From NCBI GenBank assembly GCA_964476445.1, contig CAYZAK010000002.1, positions 1 through 64,000 on the forward strand: DNA of 64,000 nt, written 5' to 3'. The DNA comes from CAYZAK01 sp964476445. Lineage in GTDB: Bacteria > CG03 > SLGR01 > JAGXOG01. The notes beneath the pieces are model-generated. The model was not told where the DNA came from, did no database searches, and saw only the letters and a list, made by a program, of their open reading frames with translations. A program made the translations under genes and the position numbers. Positions 25,842 to 35,526 of this stretch are shown here, piece after piece (the first letter of the stretch is position 1; each line of letters begins with the position of its first letter).

Positions 25842-27962
25842 GTGAAAATAAAGAATAAATATGTCCCCCTGTTATTCCCCCTGTTAACAATTATAGGGGG
25901 AATTATTACTGGAAGGTATTTTCAACCCGGTAATTTGTTTTTATATTTCACCGGTGTTGCAACTTTATTTTTTTTTATACTTTACCTTAAATTAGGTAAT
26001 CATAAATTCATATTAATTTTCCTGTATATGTTTCTGTTTTTATTCTCCGGAATAAATTTTTCATATTCAACCTCTCCGGGAAGAGAAAATATTTATAATT
26101 TAATTCCCTATACCGGAAAAGTAAGGGCCCGAATACTTCCCGCCGCCCGAACAATCGAGGCAAAAATTGTAAAAATTAACGGTGAGTTAAAAGACGGGGG
26201 AAAAATACTTTTAAATTATGACGGTCCGCCCTCTCCTCCCGGCAGTCTGGTCGAGGTTGAAGGAGATTTTAACCGTCCGCCGGAAAAGGTAAATCCCGGT
26301 CAGTTTGATTATAAAAAGCACTTGCGGTTAAGAGGAATATTCACCACAGTTGATGTTAAAAATTTAGATATAATTTCAGTTAGTTTTACCGGGTCCTTAC
26401 TAAACAGAATAAGAGTATATATTTCGGATAATATAGATACTTATTTTGACCCGGAGCACGCCGGAATTTTATCCGGGATGCTCTTGGGCCGTCCCGGGGA
26501 GCTTTCTAATCTCCGTAGGGAAAAATTCAGCCGTGCGGGAATAAGTCATATTCTGGCAGTCTCAGGGCTACACGTAGGTCTTATACTGTACGCATTTCAC
26601 TATATATTAAGCGGACTTAAATTAAATAAACTTTTTGCCATGTTTGCGTCCCTGGCGGCTATGGGACTGTACATAATTATAACCGGAGCCCGTCCCTCAG
26701 CTTTAAGGGCAGGGCTAATGCTTACATTATTATTTTTGGGTGAGGCCTGGGGGGGCAGGGGAAACCCCATAAATAGTCTCTGTCTGGCAGGGGTGATACT
26801 TTTATTGATAGAACCCGGACAGCTCTTTACGGCAGGTTTTCTGCTCTCTTTTCTAGCTGTGGGAGGTATCCTTTATCTACCTTCTCATCTTGAGAAAATA
26901 CCTTTTGCTAATTTACCGCTGGCCGTCTCGGCCGGCGCCGTTTTAGGAATTCTTCCGGTAATAGCCTGGAATTTTTACTACCTTCCTCTTATGGCCCCAT
27001 TTATCAATCTTTTAGTTATTCCCATGGCCGGTATTATAGTGAATCTGGGGGTGTTTTTTTTAGTAATAGCCGGAGTATCTACTTTTTTAGCTGAGATATA
27101 CTCCCTGTCTTTGAGCTATGTAATAGGAGTATTGGAATACATAACTGATATAGTCTACAATTTGGGTATAGGCGGTATAGATTATCCCCGCCCCGGAATT
27201 TTAAGCATAGGGGGATATTATCTTTTTTTATTTTTTTTGGGAATAAAAAACAGGAGGATGAAAACGATAGGAATGTTAGGGGGAATTGTAATGCTTATTC
27301 TAGGCACAATATCCGATCTCCGTCCCGGGAATTATCTGGCGGCCCTTAAAAGTTACCGTAATATATCTTACCTGATATCTGAAAAGGGCGATACCGTGTT
27401 GTTAAAGGGAAAAGAAAGGGTATCCCCAAAAGTAATAGAAAATTTTCTCAGATACCGGGGCGCGGACAGGATAAAAGACATTTATGTTCTTCACCCGGTT
27501 TACAGCAACTTAGAAGGGCTGGCTTTACTGGCCAATAATTACAAAACCGAAAATATATACTATTCCAAAATAACCGGTTATGAAAAAGGCTGGTTTGATT
27601 TTAAAAATGATTTACAGAGGGCCCGTGTTAGACCCGTTAAACGTGGGGAGGTATTTAATTACAGTTCTTATAGTATAAAAATAACCGAACCCTATATGGA
27701 ATTTCCGGATATTCGGGATAACGTGGTTCAAATGGAAGTTTTTTTGAGCAATCCGGACAGAGAAATTTTTATATATACCGGAGGAGACCCGCCGCAAAGA
27801 AAGTACTCTTCCATAGTGGCCGTAGATCCTTATCTTCCGCAATGGGATAAATTATTAAAATATTCCAAAGAAAAAATTATTTATTCCGGTAAGTATCCGG
27901 ACCCCGAGGGTGTTAGACGGGTAAAAGAAAAAGGGTTTATGGAGAATATTGATAGGTACTGA
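25842..27962 (+). CDS. ComEC/Rec2-family protein (copy 2) with strongly degraded hydrolase domain
   Basis: 706 residues from a GTG start. It has an N-terminal pair of membrane helices, the OB-like domain (about 85-170, GQFDYKKHLRLRGIF), the competence channel with GISHILAVSGLHVGLI and ITGARPSALRAG, then a shortened C-terminal domain (about 505-706). There the MBL metal motif is reduced to a single His (VLHPVYSNLEG, about 548) and the late HHGS motif is missing. Its size and the OB-competence order match ordinary ComEC better than copy 1. The 3' end overlaps the convergent dusB by 26 bp. Confidence 0.85.
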   Translation: MKIKNKYVPLLFPLLTIIGGIITGRYFQPGNLFLYFTGVATLFFFILYLKLGNHKFILIFLYMFLFLFSGINFSYSTSPGRENIYNLIPYTGKVRARILPAARTIEAKIVKINGELKDGGKILLNYDGPPSPPGSLVEVEGDFNRPPEKVNPGQFDYKKHLRLRGIFTTVDVKNLDIISVSFTGSLLNRIRVYISDNIDTYFDPEHAGILSGMLLGRPGELSNLRREKFSRAGISHILAVSGLHVGLILYAFHYILSGLKLNKLFAMFASLAAMGLYIIITGARPSALRAGLMLTLLFLGEAWGGRGNPINSLCLAGVILLLIEPGQLFTAGFLLSFLAVGGILYLPSHLEKIPFANLPLAVSAGAVLGILPVIAWNFYYLPLMAPFINLLVIPMAGIIVNLGVFFLVIAGVSTFLAEIYSLSLSYVIGVLEYITDIVYNLGIGGIDYPRPGILSIGGYYLFLFFLGIKNRRMKTIGMLGGIVMLILGTISDLRPGNYLAALKSYRNISYLISEKGDTVLLKGKERVSPKVIENFLRYRGADRIKDIYVLHPVYSNLEGLALLANNYKTENIYYSKITGYEKGWFDFKNDLQRARVRPVKRGEVFNYSSYSIKITEPYMEFPDIRDNVVQMEVFLSNPDREIFIYTGGDPPQRKYSSIVAVDPYLPQWDKLLKYSKEKIIYSGKYPDPEGVRRVKEKGFMENIDRY

Positions 27963-28944
27963 ACTGTCTCATACAGTTTTTCCCGAACAACTCGATAATA
28001 CTAAAAACTTTCTCTTTATCGGTAGTGTTAAATACTTTTTCTCTTAAGGGCCGGGCGTATTTAAAATAACGGGTATAGTAGACAAAATATTTTCTGAACC
28101 GGTAAACTCCGTTTTTAGTTCCGTGATACTTTAAAAGAAGCTTGAAATGTTCTCTCATAACTTTGGTTACTTTTTTGACCTTTGCGCGGGTATTTAAATT
28201 GTCCCCGGTCAGGTATTTTTTTATATCCTTAAATATCCAGGGGTTGCCGTAGGTGCCCCTGGCCACAAGCAATCCCCGGCATCCGGTTTTTTTTAACATA
28301 AGTTTTGCATGAATGGGGGTGAAGATATTTCCGCTGCCTATAACCGGAATATCTACGCTCCGGACCACCTCTTTTATAGTTTTAAAATCAATTGCGCCTT
28401 CGAAACCCTGTTCCCGGTGTCTTCCATGTATAAAAATAGCTTGTACTCCCGCGTCCCGGGCCATTTTGGCGATCTGGGGAGCGTTTAGAGAATTTTTATC
28501 CCAGCCTGTACGAATCTTTAAAGTTACCGGATGAGGTGACTTTTTTACCAGGGATATTAAAATATCTTCCAGTTTGTCCGGATTTTGCATCAGTGCGGCG
28601 CCTGCTCCTTTTTTTACTACTTTTTTAGCCGGGCATCCGGCATTTATATCCAGAATTTTATTAGGATAATCGTAGATTTCTTCCAGGGCTTTCAAAAAAT
28701 ACTTTTTTTTTGTACCTTCCAGCTGAACGCCCAGTGGTCTATCGGAGTGTGTGGTGGATAAAATTTTAAAAGTTTTTCTGTTTTTATAAGAAAGCCCCCG
28801 GATATTTATCATTTCAGTAAAGGCGAATTTGCAGCCGTATTTACGGTTTATTAGCCTGTATGGCAAATCGGTAACCCCGGCCATGGGGGCCATTATTGTA
28901 TTGGTGTTGAGACTGTAATTACCTATTTTTAGAGAATTTATCAT
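27937..28944 (-). CDS. dusB: tRNA-dihydrouridine synthase
   Basis: 335 residues. An FMN-dependent TIM barrel that reduces uridine to dihydrouridine in tRNA. Typical motifs: APMAGVTDLPYR at the N-terminus, NAGCPAKKV with the catalytic Cys, LKIRTGW, IHGRHREQG and GSGNIFTP. Length and motif order fit the DusB subfamily. It converges with comEC copy 2, sharing 26 bp at the 3' ends, and diverges from argB. Confidence 0.92.
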   Translation of the reverse strand: MINSLKIGNYSLNTNTIMAPMAGVTDLPYRLINRKYGCKFAFTEMINIRGLSYKNRKTFKILSTTHSDRPLGVQLEGTKKKYFLKALEEIYDYPNKILDINAGCPAKKVVKKGAGAALMQNPDKLEDILISLVKKSPHPVTLKIRTGWDKNSLNAPQIAKMARDAGVQAIFIHGRHREQGFEGAIDFKTIKEVVRSVDIPVIGSGNIFTPIHAKLMLKKTGCRGLLVARGTYGNPWIFKDIKKYLTGDNLNTRAKVKKVTKVMREHFKLLLKYHGTKNGVYRFRKYFVYYTRYFKYARPLREKVFNTTDKEKVFSIIELFGKNCMRQFSTYQYSP

Positions 28945-28967
28945 TTTTTTGTTTAAATATTGGTTCC

Positions 28968-28982
28968 GGACAGGGTATGTCC
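28968..28982. promoter_or_regulatory. Inverted repeat between dusB and argB
   Basis: GGACA-GGGTA-TGTCC is a perfect 5-bp inverted repeat with a 5-nt centre. It touches the -35 box of the proposed argB promoter, so it could be an operator for the amino-acid operon. It does not look like the AT-rich ArgR box. The rest of the 28945-29016 gap holds only the promoter. Confidence 0.3.
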
Positions 28983-29010
28983 TTGCAACTAATAAATTAA
29001 ATATTATAAT
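28983..29010 (+). promoter_or_regulatory. Promoter of the arg-lys operon, apparently leaderless
   Basis: TTGCAA (28983-28988), a 16-bp spacer and TATAAT (29005-29010). The argB ATG lies 6 bp beyond the -10 box and there is no Shine-Dalgarno sequence, so the transcript would begin at or very near the ATG. Confidence 0.55.
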
Positions 29011-29016
29011 AAAATC

Positions 29017-29751
29017 ATGAGCAAAAAAGAAATTATTGTCTATAAAATTGGCGGAAGTTTACTTAAGGATCGTTCCGCGCTGAAGGATACCCTTAAATGT
29101 CTGGACATTAATCCGGGTTCTTCTATTTTTGTTCATGGAGGAGGGGACCTTATAGATACGTGGATGGACAGGATGAATCTGGAAGTAAATTTTGTAAACG
29201 GCCAGAGAGTTACCGATGAAGTAACCATGGATTTGGTGGAGATGATTCTATCCGGACTGGTAAATAAGGATTTTTCCAGGGTTCTGGCCGAGATGGGTTT
29301 TAAATCGGTGGGTTTGAGCGGACGTGACGCCGGTCTGGCAGAGGCTGATTTTATTGATATCCGTCTGGGTAGAGTGGGAGAAATAGCGGAGCTTAACGGA
29401 GAAATTATAACTGATCTTCTGGACCGGAATTATGTACCGGTTTTAAGTCCTGTTTCAATGGCTCCCGACGGGGGAAAGATAAATGTAAACGCCGATTTTT
29501 TTGCAGCCCGCATTGCCGCTAATTTTAAGGCGAAAAAGTTCTATATAATTACTTCTACCGGGGGAGTACTTAAAGATGGTGAAAAGATAAAAAAAGTAAG
29601 TTGTGACGGGGCAAAACAGTTGATCAATGACAAGGTGGCTACTGTGGGAATGATTCCAAAATTACAGGCCGCTGTTAAAGCGGTAAATGGAGGAGTTAAA
29701 CAGGTTAAGCTTCTGGACTATGAAGGAAATAAGGGGACGTGTATAAAATGA
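29017..29751 (+). CDS. argB: Acetylglutamate kinase
   Basis: 244 residues of the amino-acid kinase fold, phosphorylating N-acetylglutamate with ATP in arginine synthesis. Visible motifs: the N-terminal VYKIGGSLLKD, VHGGGDLID, the NGQRVTDE loop and GMIPKLQAAVKAV near the end. The first gene of a ten-gene operon. It is slightly shorter than typical ArgB, and the related LysZ/LysW-type kinase is a remote alternative, but argG and argH downstream favour ArgB. Confidence 0.87.
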   Translation: MSKKEIIVYKIGGSLLKDRSALKDTLKCLDINPGSSIFVHGGGDLIDTWMDRMNLEVNFVNGQRVTDEVTMDLVEMILSGLVNKDFSRVLAEMGFKSVGLSGRDAGLAEADFIDIRLGRVGEIAELNGEIITDLLDRNYVPVLSPVSMAPDGGKINVNADFFAARIAANFKAKKFYIITSTGGVLKDGEKIKKVSCDGAKQLINDKVATVGMIPKLQAAVKAVNGGVKQVKLLDYEGNKGTCIK

Positions 29752-30920
29752 GTTCATTACTTCCGGTTTACAACCAGCTTGATATAAAAGTAGCCCGGGC
29801 AGAAGGTAAATATATTTGGGATAATTCGGGTAAAAGATACACCGATTTTTTTAGCGGGATATCGGTGACAAATTTAGGCCACCGGCCTCCGGAAGTAATA
29901 GATGCAATTAAAAACATAACAAATAAATACCTCCATATATCCAATTTGTTTCCCGAAAAGATTCAGGAAGAATTTTCAGATTTACTAACAGACAGAGTAT
30001 TTCCCGGGGGGTCGGGAAAAATATTTTTTTCTAATTCCGGAGCTGAAGCCAACGAATGCGCAATAAAAATAGCCCGCAAATATTTTAACGGGGACCGTTA
30101 CGTGACCATAACGTTTAAAAATTCTTTTCACGGCCGGACCTTGGCTACTCTTGCGGCCACAGGACAGAAAAAGTTTCGGGAAGGTTTCGGGCCCATGCCT
30201 CCGGGTTTCAGAAATGTGGATTTTAATTTTCTGGCTACTGTGGAGGATAAGATAGATTCGGATACCTGCGCTGTTATGGTAGAACCAATTCAGGGTGAAG
30301 GGGGAGTAATACCGGCCAGGGCAAAATTTATGCAGGGATTGAGAGAAATATGCAACAAGAAGAAAGTTCTTTTAATTGCGGACGAGATTCAGACCGGTAT
30401 CGGACGGACGGGACGGTTTTTGGGAATTCAGAATTACGGCGTCACTCCGGACATAGTTACTCTGGGCAAGGCCCTGGGCGGCGGCTTGCCGCTGTCGGCT
30501 ACAGTAGTTACGGAAAACGTGGCCGAATGTATGGAGTACGGAGATCACGGCTCTACTTTCGGGGGAAATCCAATCGCCTGTGCAGCCGGTATGGCCACAG
30601 TAAAAAAATTAGATAAAAAGCAACTTTCCGAAGTCCGAAAAAAAGGAGAGTATTTTAAAGATAGGCTGTTGAATATTTCAGAAAAATATATTGAAAAAAT
30701 ACAGGAAGTAAGAGGATCGGGACTTATGCTGGGTATGGAGCTTAACATACCCGGAAAAGAGCTTATAAATTATTTACTTGAAAACGGGTACATTGCAAAC
30801 TGCACTCAAAAGAAGGTAATAAGATTTTTACCTCCGTTTGTGATAGAGAAAGAAGACATAGACAGTATTGTCGATTGTATAGAGGAATATTTTAGTATAA
30901 AGAAAGAGGACAGATTATGA
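29748..30920 (+). CDS. argD: Acetylornithine aminotransferase
   Basis: 390 residues from the ATG at 29748, which overlaps the argB stop as ATGA; an in-frame GTG at 29739 is less likely. A class-III PLP aminotransferase: SNSGAEANECAIKIAR, the PLP aspartate in LLIADEIQTGIGRTG, and the lysine in TLGKALGGGLPL. It converts N-acetylglutamate semialdehyde to N-acetylornithine. Members of this family can also act on succinyl-diaminopimelate, but dapL downstream makes that unnecessary here. Confidence 0.9.
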   Translation: MSSLLPVYNQLDIKVARAEGKYIWDNSGKRYTDFFSGISVTNLGHRPPEVIDAIKNITNKYLHISNLFPEKIQEEFSDLLTDRVFPGGSGKIFFSNSGAEANECAIKIARKYFNGDRYVTITFKNSFHGRTLATLAATGQKKFREGFGPMPPGFRNVDFNFLATVEDKIDSDTCAVMVEPIQGEGGVIPARAKFMQGLREICNKKKVLLIADEIQTGIGRTGRFLGIQNYGVTPDIVTLGKALGGGLPLSATVVTENVAECMEYGDHGSTFGGNPIACAAGMATVKKLDKKQLSEVRKKGEYFKDRLLNISEKYIEKIQEVRGSGLMLGMELNIPGKELINYLLENGYIANCTQKKVIRFLPPFVIEKEDIDSIVDCIEEYFSIKKEDRL

Positions 30921-32125
30921 AAAAAATAGTACTGGCATATTCGGGAGGGTTGGATACGTCTTGTATAATACCCTGGTTGAAAGAAAATTATGACGCTGAA
31001 ATTGTGGCTTTTTGCGCGCTTTTAGGAGAAGTTTTAGATGTGGATGCTTTAAAGGAACGGGCAAAATCCACCGGAGCGGATGAATTCTATTTCATGGATT
31101 TAAAACAGGAATTTGTCCGGGATTACGTTTTCCCTTCGCTTAAAGTAGGCGCTCGCTACGAGGATAATTATCTTCTGGCTACCGCCCTGGCCCGGCCGCT
31201 CATTGGTAAGAAACTGGTTGAAATTGCCCACAAAACCGGTGCCGACGCCATAGCTCACGGATGTACGGGAAAAGGTAACGACCAGGTAAGATTTGAACTC
31301 GCCGCCGCTGCTCTTGACGATAAACTTGAGGTGATCGCTCCTGTAAGAGTGTGGGATCTCAATTCCCGGAAAGCTGAAATGGAATATCTTAAAGAAAGAG
31401 ATATCGAACTTGAAGAGAAAGGCGGAGGTAAATACAGTATTGACCGTAATTTATGGGGAATAAGCGTGGAGTGCGGCCAGCTGGAGGATCCCTGGGCGTC
31501 GCCGCCGGATGATTCGTATATAATTGTTGAGCGCCTTAAAGATACCCCGGATACTCCCAGAAATATAGTTGTGGAATTTAAAGACGGAATTCCAGTAAGG
31601 GTTGACGGGGTAAAACAGGATGGAGTGGATTTAATAGAAAATTTAAACTGTATAGGCAGTCTGCACGGCGTGGGTAGAGTGGATATGGTTGAAAATAGAG
31701 TGGTGGGAATAAAATCCAGAGAAATTTACGAAGCCCCGGCCGGAACTATTCTTTTTAAAGCATTAAGAAGTCTGGAAGCGTTGACCCTGGAAAGGGATCT
31801 TTTGCATAATAAACGCAAGCTGGCTCTAGAGTACTCCAGGTTGGTGTACGACGGTAAGTGGTTCTCCCCGTTAAGGGAATCCATACAGAATTTCAGCGAG
31901 GCCACCGCTTCTCGATTGACCGGGAAAGTACGGGTGCAACTCTACAAAGGAAAGGCGACGGTTACCGGCCGGAAATCGCCCAGTTCCATGTATTCGGAAA
32001 ATCTGGCAACTTACACTGAAAAGGACGAGTTTGACCATAAATCGGCTAAGGGATTCATAGATTTATGGAGTCTACCTCTTAAAGTATGGGGACGTTCGGG
32101 AAGAGAAACCGAGAATGATTCTTAG
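30917..32125 (+). CDS. argG: Argininosuccinate synthase
   Basis: 402 residues, the usual length for ArgG. The N-terminal ATP-pyrophosphatase loop AYSGGLDTSCI is intact, with AHGCTGKGNDQVRFE and YSIDRNLWGISVE in place. It joins citrulline and aspartate using ATP. The start overlaps argD as ATGA. Confidence 0.96.
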   Translation: MKKIVLAYSGGLDTSCIIPWLKENYDAEIVAFCALLGEVLDVDALKERAKSTGADEFYFMDLKQEFVRDYVFPSLKVGARYEDNYLLATALARPLIGKKLVEIAHKTGADAIAHGCTGKGNDQVRFELAAAALDDKLEVIAPVRVWDLNSRKAEMEYLKERDIELEEKGGGKYSIDRNLWGISVECGQLEDPWASPPDDSYIIVERLKDTPDTPRNIVVEFKDGIPVRVDGVKQDGVDLIENLNCIGSLHGVGRVDMVENRVVGIKSREIYEAPAGTILFKALRSLEALTLERDLLHNKRKLALEYSRLVYDGKWFSPLRESIQNFSEATASRLTGKVRVQLYKGKATVTGRKSPSSMYSENLATYTEKDEFDHKSAKGFIDLWSLPLKVWGRSGRETENDS

Positions 32126-33431
32126 AAAAGGGCGCCTTACCGGCAAAAAATTAAAGAATATAAGCCGGTTTACCTCATCTATAAAGCAGGATTACCCCCT
32201 GGCCGGCTATGATATTAAACAGAGTATTGCCCACGCAAAAGCCCTCCAAAAAGCGGGGTTTATAAGCGCCCGGGAGAAAAAAGAAATTATAAACGGCCTT
32301 AAAAAAATAAAATCCAGTATAGACGGGAACAGCCGTTATTTTATAGAAACCGGAAATTACGAAGATATTCACATGGCCGTGGAGGAAAAACTTGGAGAGC
32401 TGGGAAAAAAACTGCACGCCGGGCGGTCCAGAAACGACCAGGTGGCCTGCGATATGAGAATGTACGTACGGGATGCGGTGGATAATCTTATTGAATTACT
32501 AGAAGAAGCAATTGATTCTCTAAAAGACAGGGATGAAAACCAGGAAGGGGGGGAGGTGTTAATGCCCGCCTTTACCCATCTTCAGCATGCGCAGGCAGTT
32601 AATCTCTCCACTTACCTGGATGTATTTATACAGTGGTTTAAAAGAGATATTCAGAGATTAAAAGATTTAAGAAAAAGGGTAAATATTTTACCTTTGGGAT
32701 CGGCAGCCGGAGCGTCTACAAATATTAAACTGGATTTGGAATTTATCGCCCGGGAACTGGGTTTTGATAAAATAGCTTCCAATTCCATGGACGCGGTTTC
32801 CTGCCGGGATTACATTATTGAATTTGCCGGCGCGCTCTCCGTACTGGGAGTACATTTTTCCAGGATGGCCGAAGATTTTATAATATACTCAAGTTCTGAG
32901 TTTTCATATATTGAATTTGACCAGTCCATAGCAGACACATCTTCAATTATGCCCCAGAAGAAAAATCCGGATGTACTGGAGCTTATAAGAGGATCTTCAG
33001 CCCGGTTAATTGCTGTTGCCGGGGAAATGGCTGTGCTTATGAAGGGGCTTCCTTTAACCTATAACCGGGATATGCAAAACGACAAAGAGATCATCCGGGC
33101 TGCGGTACTGGGAATAGAAATGGCCGGTATTATACCGGTTATTCTAAATAATATAGAGTTTAACGAAGCCAATATGGCTCGGGAGGCCAGAACAGGTTTT
33201 ACCGACGCCGCCGATCTTGCCGAGTACCTGGTCTTAAATGGTGTGGAGTTTAGAAAAGCCCACGAAAAAGTGGGTAAACTGGTTAACAATGGAATAGAAA
33301 AAGGGTATTCCGGTTTATCGGAATTTACTTTTGAAGAGATGGTTGAGATAGTGCCCGAAGTTAAAAAAGATGTCTTTAATTTCATAGATGTTGAGAATTC
33401 TGTGTCCCGGAGGCTTAAAAATGAAAAATAA
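32115..33431 (+). CDS. argH: Argininosuccinate lyase
   Basis: 438 residues of the fumarase/aspartase superfamily. Signatures: AGRSRNDQVACDMR, the TH motif FTHLQHAQ and the catalytic loop SSIMPQKKNPD. It cleaves argininosuccinate to arginine and fumarate. A little shorter than the common 455-470 residues, mostly at the ends. It overlaps argG by 11 bp. Confidence 0.95.
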   Translation: MILRKGRLTGKKLKNISRFTSSIKQDYPLAGYDIKQSIAHAKALQKAGFISAREKKEIINGLKKIKSSIDGNSRYFIETGNYEDIHMAVEEKLGELGKKLHAGRSRNDQVACDMRMYVRDAVDNLIELLEEAIDSLKDRDENQEGGEVLMPAFTHLQHAQAVNLSTYLDVFIQWFKRDIQRLKDLRKRVNILPLGSAAGASTNIKLDLEFIARELGFDKIASNSMDAVSCRDYIIEFAGALSVLGVHFSRMAEDFIIYSSSEFSYIEFDQSIADTSSIMPQKKNPDVLELIRGSSARLIAVAGEMAVLMKGLPLTYNRDMQNDKEIIRAAVLGIEMAGIIPVILNNIEFNEANMAREARTGFTDAADLAEYLVLNGVEFRKAHEKVGKLVNNGIEKGYSGLSEFTFEEMVEIVPEVKKDVFNFIDVENSVSRRLKNEK

Positions 33432-34659
33432 TATTAAATACGTAGATAATAGACTGTGTCTGGAAAATATTAACCTTAAAGATCTGGCTCTAGAATACGG
33501 AACCCCGCTTTATGTGTACAGTAAAGATACTCTGATTAATAATATAAGAAACTACCGGAAAGCTTTTAAGGATATAGCCCATCTTGTATGTTATGCTGTA
33601 AAGGCGAATTACAACGGCAATATTTTAAGAATTTTGGCCGGTGAAGGTTCGGGAGCCGATGTTGTTTCCGGGGGGGAGCTTTACATGGCCATAAGAGCGG
33701 GCATCTCTCCAGAAAAAATAGTTTTTGCCGGAGTGGGAAAGACCGAACAGGAAATAAAGACGGCAATAAATAATAATATTGCCATGATAAACGTGGAGAG
33801 CGAACAGGAGCTTGAACAGGTAAACAGGGTAGCCATAAAAACGGAAAAAAAAGCTCGTATATCACTCAGAATAAATCCAAATATTGATCCTAAAACCCAT
33901 CCTAAAATAGCAACCGGTTTAGAAGATAGTAAATTCGGAATTTCCGGCCATGACGCGGTGGAAGTTTACAAAAAAGCCGCCGGTATGGACGGAATAGAAA
34001 TAAAAGGGGTTCACCTTCATATAGGATCTCAGATCACCGATCTTTCACCGTTTGAACTGTCGGCCGGTGCGGCGGTAAATTTTGCCGACCAACTGAAAGA
34101 AGAGGGAATCGAACTTGAGTATCTGGATATAGGAGGCGGTCTTGGGATAAGCTATGAAAACCAGGAAATTCCCCGGCCCCGAGATATGTCCGCAACTTTG
34201 CAAAAATATTTTAAAGATAGGACTGAAAAACTTATTTTAGAGCCGGGAAGGTCATTAATTGGCAACGCCGGATTTTTACTTACCCAGATAAACTATGTAA
34301 AAAAACGTAAACAGAAAAATTTTGTGGTGGTTGATACCGGGTTTAACGATTTTTTAAGACCCGCTCTTTACGGAGCCTACCATGAAATCCGCCCGGTGGA
34401 AAAAGCGGGAGAATCTTTGACCGCCGATGTTGTTGGTCCGGTGTGCGAAACAGGTGATTACATAGCTTTAGAAAGAAAGTTAGAGGGTGTAAGACAGGGG
34501 AATTTTCTTGCGGTTATGGATGCCGGTGCCTACGGATTTTCCATGTCTTCTAATTATAATTCCCGTCCCCGCCCCGCAGAAGTTTTAATTGAGGACGGAG
34601 TCCCCCGCCTTATACGGCGCAGAGAGGTGTATAAAGATCTTACAGATACCGAATTATGA
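33421..34659 (+). CDS. lysA: Diaminopimelate decarboxylase
   Basis: 412 residues from the ATG at 33421, chosen because GGAGG (33409-33413) lies 7 nt upstream; an in-frame start at 33388 would sit further inside argH. An alanine-racemase-fold PLP enzyme: PLP lysine in CYAVKANYNGN, HLHIGSQI, the glycine-rich LDIGGGLG and EPGRSLIGN. It makes lysine from meso-diaminopimelate, the last step of the pathway whose other genes follow. Confidence 0.95.
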   Translation: MKNNIKYVDNRLCLENINLKDLALEYGTPLYVYSKDTLINNIRNYRKAFKDIAHLVCYAVKANYNGNILRILAGEGSGADVVSGGELYMAIRAGISPEKIVFAGVGKTEQEIKTAINNNIAMINVESEQELEQVNRVAIKTEKKARISLRINPNIDPKTHPKIATGLEDSKFGISGHDAVEVYKKAAGMDGIEIKGVHLHIGSQITDLSPFELSAGAAVNFADQLKEEGIELEYLDIGGGLGISYENQEIPRPRDMSATLQKYFKDRTEKLILEPGRSLIGNAGFLLTQINYVKKRKQKNFVVVDTGFNDFLRPALYGAYHEIRPVEKAGESLTADVVGPVCETGDYIALERKLEGVRQGNFLAVMDAGAYGFSMSSNYNSRPRPAEVLIEDGVPRLIRRREVYKDLTDTEL

Positions 34660-35507
34660 ATATTAAATTTACTAAAATAGAAGCTACGGGCAACGATTTT
34701 ATTGTTGTGGATCGTATCAAATCCACGGAAAATTTACCTAAAAACTGGGAGCATAAGGTAGAAAAAATATGTACCCGTAAAAGAGGAATCGGTGCCGACG
34801 GAGTACTTTTACTGGAAAATTCAGATACCGGGGATTTTAAAATGAGAATATTTAACTCTGACGGCGGAGAAGTTGAAATGTGCGGCAACGGGGCCCGGTG
34901 CGTGGCCTACTATTACAATAAAAAATATGAACGGAAGAAGGTAAAATTTAATACCGAGGCCGGTTTGATGAGAGCCCAAAAAGGAAAAGGCAATACGGTG
35001 AGATTATCTTTGCCCGACCCGGGAGATATCCGGCTGGATATGCTCTTAAATATAGAGGGTCGGGAGATGAGCGGGTCGCATATAAATACCGGCGTACCCC
35101 ATGTCATTGTAGAGACGGATAAATTGGACGGGCTTGAAGTTGAAAAACTGGGGCGGGGGATAAGATACAATAAAAAGTTCGCGCCGGATGGTACCAATGC
35201 CGATTTTGTCACTAAGATTGACGAAAAAACGCTTAAGATAAGAACTTATGAACGGGGCGTAGAGGAAGAAACCTTGGCCTGCGGAACTGGAGTTATAGCC
35301 GTCGCTGTTATTGAAAGTTTAAAAGGACGGGTGACTTCGCCGGTTACGGTTATAACCCGGGGCGGCGAAACCATGAAAGTTTATTTTAAGAAGAGCAAGG
35401 GAGAGGATTTGATTTCCAGGATATACGATGTAAAGCTTGAAGGACCGGTAAATATAGTTTATACCGGGACCTTTGATACGGATAATTTGAGTAGTACAGG
35501 GGGTTGA
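34656..35507 (+). CDS. dapF: Diaminopimelate epimerase
   Basis: 283 residues. Converts LL- to meso-diaminopimelate using two Cys: MCGNGARCVAYY carries the first and ACGTGVIAVAV the second. N-terminal EATGNDFIVVD is typical. The start overlaps lysA as ATGA. The product feeds both lysine and peptidoglycan. Confidence 0.95.
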   Translation: MNIKFTKIEATGNDFIVVDRIKSTENLPKNWEHKVEKICTRKRGIGADGVLLLENSDTGDFKMRIFNSDGGEVEMCGNGARCVAYYYNKKYERKKVKFNTEAGLMRAQKGKGNTVRLSLPDPGDIRLDMLLNIEGREMSGSHINTGVPHVIVETDKLDGLEVEKLGRGIRYNKKFAPDGTNADFVTKIDEKTLKIRTYERGVEEETLACGTGVIAVAVIESLKGRVTSPVTVITRGGETMKVYFKKSKGEDLISRIYDVKLEGPVNIVYTGTFDTDNLSSTGG

Positions 35508-35526
35508 TTTAAAAAAGGAGGAAGAT

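Noticed and set aside
27937..27962. Overlap of the comEC copy 2 and dusB 3' ends as a possible assembly error
   Set aside because: Both proteins have normal-looking ends and a 26-bp convergent overlap is common in such compact genomes.
28313..28534. Plus-strand frame of 73 codons over dusB
   Set aside because: Antisense to well-conserved DusB motifs with no independent support.
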